Shown here one piece after another: positions 62,222 through 64,000 of a stretch of DNA of 64,000 bases. Each line of letters starts with the position of its first letter. Position 1 is the first letter of the stretch. The position numbers and the translations under genes are program-made. The DNA is from Hydrogenophaga sp. (lineage in GTDB: Bacteria; Pseudomonadota; Gammaproteobacteria; Burkholderiales; Burkholderiaceae_C), in the NCBI GenBank assembly GCA_030682835.1, contig JAUXNG010000091.1, positions 1 through 64,000 of the forward strand. The letters run 5' to 3'. The notes under the pieces are model-generated. The model made no database searches, had not been told where the DNA came from, and saw only the letters and a program-made list of their open reading frames with translations.

Positions 62222-62539
62222 ATGCATAGAACGATGGAAATGGACAGACGGATTTTTGTCATGAAACTGGTGTCGGCCGCGACGATGCTCGGCGCCTCTT
62301 CGCTGGCCTTGGCCGAGGCCAAACCCATGGTCGCCGAAGCCGATCCACAAGCCGTGAACCTGAACTACAAGACCGATGCGGCTGCTGTGAAGCACGCGAA
62401 GTTCAAAAGCGGTCAAGTCTGCGGCAACTGCGCGCTGTTCCAGGGCAAGGCCACGGACGCCGCCGGCGGCTGCGGCATCTTCCCCGGCAAGCAGGTGGCG
62501 GCCAAAGGCTGGTGCGCGGCGTACGCCAAGAAGGCGTGA
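62222..62539 (+). CDS. High-potential iron-sulfur protein (HiPIP)
   Basis: Small periplasmic 4Fe-4S electron carrier. The ATG at 62222 gives 105 residues. The leader MDRRIFVMKLVSAATMLGAS has a twin Arg and resembles a Tat signal, which suits a folded cluster protein. The four Cys ligands are in VCGNCALF, GGCGIFPG and KGWCAAYAK. Another start at 62234 is possible. The diacylglycerol kinase gene overlaps its stop by 4 nt. It likely exchanges electrons with the cytochromes nearby. Confidence 0.92.
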   Translation: MHRTMEMDRRIFVMKLVSAATMLGASSLALAEAKPMVAEADPQAVNLNYKTDAAAVKHAKFKSGQVCGNCALFQGKATDAAGGCGIFPGKQVAAKGWCAAYAKKA

Positions 62540-62970
62540 CCTCGCCCGTGCGCAGCGAAGGCCCGGCGTGGCCGAGGCCCGGACCCGCCGTGCCGGCAGC
62601 CGTTCCTGCCAAACGCAAAGGGCTCGGCCGCGTCTGGCATGCACTTCGGTATTCGCTGAAGGGCCTGCGCGCGGGCTGGCACGAGCCCGCGTTCCGTCAG
62701 GAGGCCTTGCTCGGTCTGGTGATGCTGCCCAGCGCCTGGCTGTTGGGCAACACCTGGCTGGAGGTGGCGGTGCTGTGCGGCGCCGTGGTGCTGGTGTGGA
62801 TCGTCGAGCTGCTCAACACCGCCATTGAGTCGGTGGTGGACCGGATCGGGCCGCAATGGCACGAACTGTCTGGTCGAGCCAAGGACATGGGCAGCGCGGC
62901 TGTGCTGCTCAGCCTGCTGCTGTGTGCGCTTGTCTGGGGCAGCGCCCTTTTCAACTGGCTCCGGGGTTAG
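62536..62970 (+). CDS. dgkA: Diacylglycerol kinase
   Basis: Membrane enzyme that phosphorylates diacylglycerol to phosphatidic acid. A GTG at 62536 overlaps the HiPIP stop and gives 144 residues. After about 25 polar residues the DgkA core appears: RVWHALRYSLKGLRAGWHEPA, FRQEALLGLVMLPSAWLL and the catalytic ELLNTAIESVVDRIG with the Glu residues near 96. Three membrane helices are visible. DgkA recycles the diacylglycerol made when phosphoethanolamine is transferred from phosphatidylethanolamine, and an EptA gene is convergent. Confidence 0.93.
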   Translation: MTSPVRSEGPAWPRPGPAVPAAVPAKRKGLGRVWHALRYSLKGLRAGWHEPAFRQEALLGLVMLPSAWLLGNTWLEVAVLCGAVVLVWIVELLNTAIESVVDRIGPQWHELSGRAKDMGSAAVLLSLLLCALVWGSALFNWLRG

Positions 62971-64000
62971 CGCCGCGAAAGCCCAGCAACTCGCCACGGC
63001 ACGGGGCTGCCACATCCAGCGCAGCCAGATAGGTGCGGGTTTGGACCGCCGCCAGGCCCAGCACGCTGTGGAACAGGTGGTCGTGCGACACCGGCTGGCT
63101 GGCCTGCTGGCGCAGGCAAGGCAGGTCCAGACGGTGATGCGCCCGGTAGGCGGGGCTCCACCACATCAGCATGGGCACGTGGGTCTGCTCTTTCGGGGCC
63201 ATGCCGTAGGGCATGCCGTGCAGGTACAGACCCTTCTCTCCCAGTGACTCACCATGGTCGGACACGTAGTACAGCACCGCGGGCTGTGGCTGCCGCTCCA
63301 GCCACGCGACCGCCTCGGCCAGCACATGGTCGGTGTAGCGGATGGTGTTGTCGTAGGCGTTGACAATTTCCTCAGGCCGGCAGGCGGTCAAGGCGGTGTT
63401 CTGGCACTCCGGGCCAAAGACCTTGAACCCGGGCGGCGTGCGACGGTAGTAGGCCGGGCCATGGCTGCCCATCTGGTGCAGCACCACCACCGTGCCGCGC
63501 GCGCGCCGCGCCGGATCCAGCAGGGCCAGGCCTGCCGGCAATGCCTCCAGCAAAGCGCCGTCGGGGCACTCCCCGTCCGGACAGCGCTCGGGCCCCAGCA
63601 GCTTGGCCGCGCTGCTGTGCGTCACCCGTTCGCATACACCCTTGCAGCCCGACTGGTTGTCCAGCCAGAGCACCGCCAAGCCGGCCCGCTGCAGCACATC
63701 GAGCAGGTTTTCCTGGCGCAGGTCGGGGTCGTATTGCAGCCTCGTCTGGGCTGAGAACATGCAGGGCACCGAGGTCTGGGTGTTGGTGCCACAGGAACTG
63801 GCCTGGTCGAAATAGACCATGTCTCCCCGTTTCATCAACTGCTGCAGCCTGGGCGTGGTGTCCCTCGCGTAGCCCCCCAGGCCAACGTTGGCGGCTCTGG
63901 CCGTCTCGCCCACCACGATGAGCACCAGCGGGGCTTCACCGCCCGATGCGGCACCCGCCTGCAACACAGCATCTTCGGCCAGCCGACGCAAGGGCTGCTG
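62951..64000 (-). CDS. eptA: EptA-type lipid A phosphoethanolamine transferase (C-terminal part, runs off right edge)
   Basis: 350 codons are in the window, reaching the edge on the complement. They are the periplasmic catalytic domain of the EptA/MCR alkaline-phosphatase fold. The Thr nucleophile lies in SCGTNTQTSVPCMFS near the start, with HQMGSHGPAYYRRTP and YYVSDHGESLGEKGLYLHG carrying the zinc-binding Asp and His residues. The N-terminal membrane part lies outside. It adds phosphoethanolamine to lipid A and so lowers polymyxin binding. Its 3' end overlaps dgkA by 20 nt. Confidence 0.9.
   Translation of the reverse strand, partial: QQPLRRLAEDAVLQAGAASGGEAPLVLIVVGETARAANVGLGGYARDTTPRLQQLMKRGDMVYFDQASSCGTNTQTSVPCMFSAQTRLQYDPDLRQENLLDVLQRAGLAVLWLDNQSGCKGVCERVTHSSAAKLLGPERCPDGECPDGALLEALPAGLALLDPARRARGTVVVLHQMGSHGPAYYRRTPPGFKVFGPECQNTALTACRPEEIVNAYDNTIRYTDHVLAEAVAWLERQPQPAVLYYVSDHGESLGEKGLYLHGMPYGMAPKEQTHVPMLMWWSPAYRAHHRLDLPCLRQQASQPVSHDHLFHSVLGLAAVQTRTYLAALDVAAPCRGELLGFRGANPGAS

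Overview
The window is a GC-rich bacterial chromosome segment. Gene content and order (yebC-purD-hemF-nadD-rsfS-rlmH-maf-rng, exbBD-lpxK-Trm112-kdsB-adk, clpS-clpA, a monomeric plus a dimeric isocitrate dehydrogenase) point to a betaproteobacterium of the Burkholderiales, most likely a Comamonadaceae member such as a Hydrogenophaga/Acidovorax/Rhodoferax relative. This is inferred from gene recognition only; no database was searched.

Layout. 1-11.7 kb: the start of tolB faces msbA, followed by a tightly packed minus-strand housekeeping operon (yebC, purD, hemF, nadD, rsfS, rlmH, maf, rng) in which several neighbours overlap by 4 nt, then a HerA-like ATPase and a DUF1499 protein. 11.7-14.5 kb: clpS-clpA. 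14.7-21.1 kb: a cluster of small membrane, redox and stress proteins (RES-domain protein, CBS protein, DUF2231, DUF2243, an SDR-DoxX fusion, DUF2269, a thioredoxin-reductase-like flavoprotein). 21.1-26.3 kb: two unrelated isocitrate dehydrogenases and sodB. 26.4-33.3 kb: xseA, the exbB-exbD-lpxK-Trm112-kdsB envelope operon, adk and an asparaginase. 33.3-45.1 kb: lexA with a plausible SOS box, a hydroxyacid dehydrogenase, a FimV-like hub protein, and genes for acyl-CoA metabolism (3-hydroxyacyl-CoA dehydrogenase, enoyl-CoA hydratase, Crp/Fnr regulator, APH-like kinase, acyl-CoA dehydrogenase, GST).

45.2-55.5 kb is an accessory region. After tRNA-Pro and tRNA-Arg genes lies a tyrosine integrase of the P4 type, preceded by five copies of an 11-bp element arranged as two 50-bp inverted units. 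Then come a relaxase, a MobC-like protein, a likely oriT, a StbA-StbB-StbC operon with 11-bp phased repeats in front, DUF932, SSB and RadC proteins. No replication or type IV secretion genes are visible, so this looks like an integrative mobilizable element. Its far end carries a broken Mrr-type restriction gene cut by a decayed IS4-family element with recognisable terminal repeats.

55.5-64 kb: a minus-strand operon for a DUF1924/SHP-like cytochrome c, a diheme cytochrome c and a b561-type membrane cytochrome. It is divergent from a PepSY protein and a PhoPQ-like two-component pair. A second OmpR/QseBC-like pair follows, then a HiPIP, diacylglycerol kinase, and the C-terminal part of an EptA-type phosphoethanolamine transferase running off the right edge. 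Together the right end suggests signal-controlled envelope (lipid A) modification and periplasmic electron transfer.
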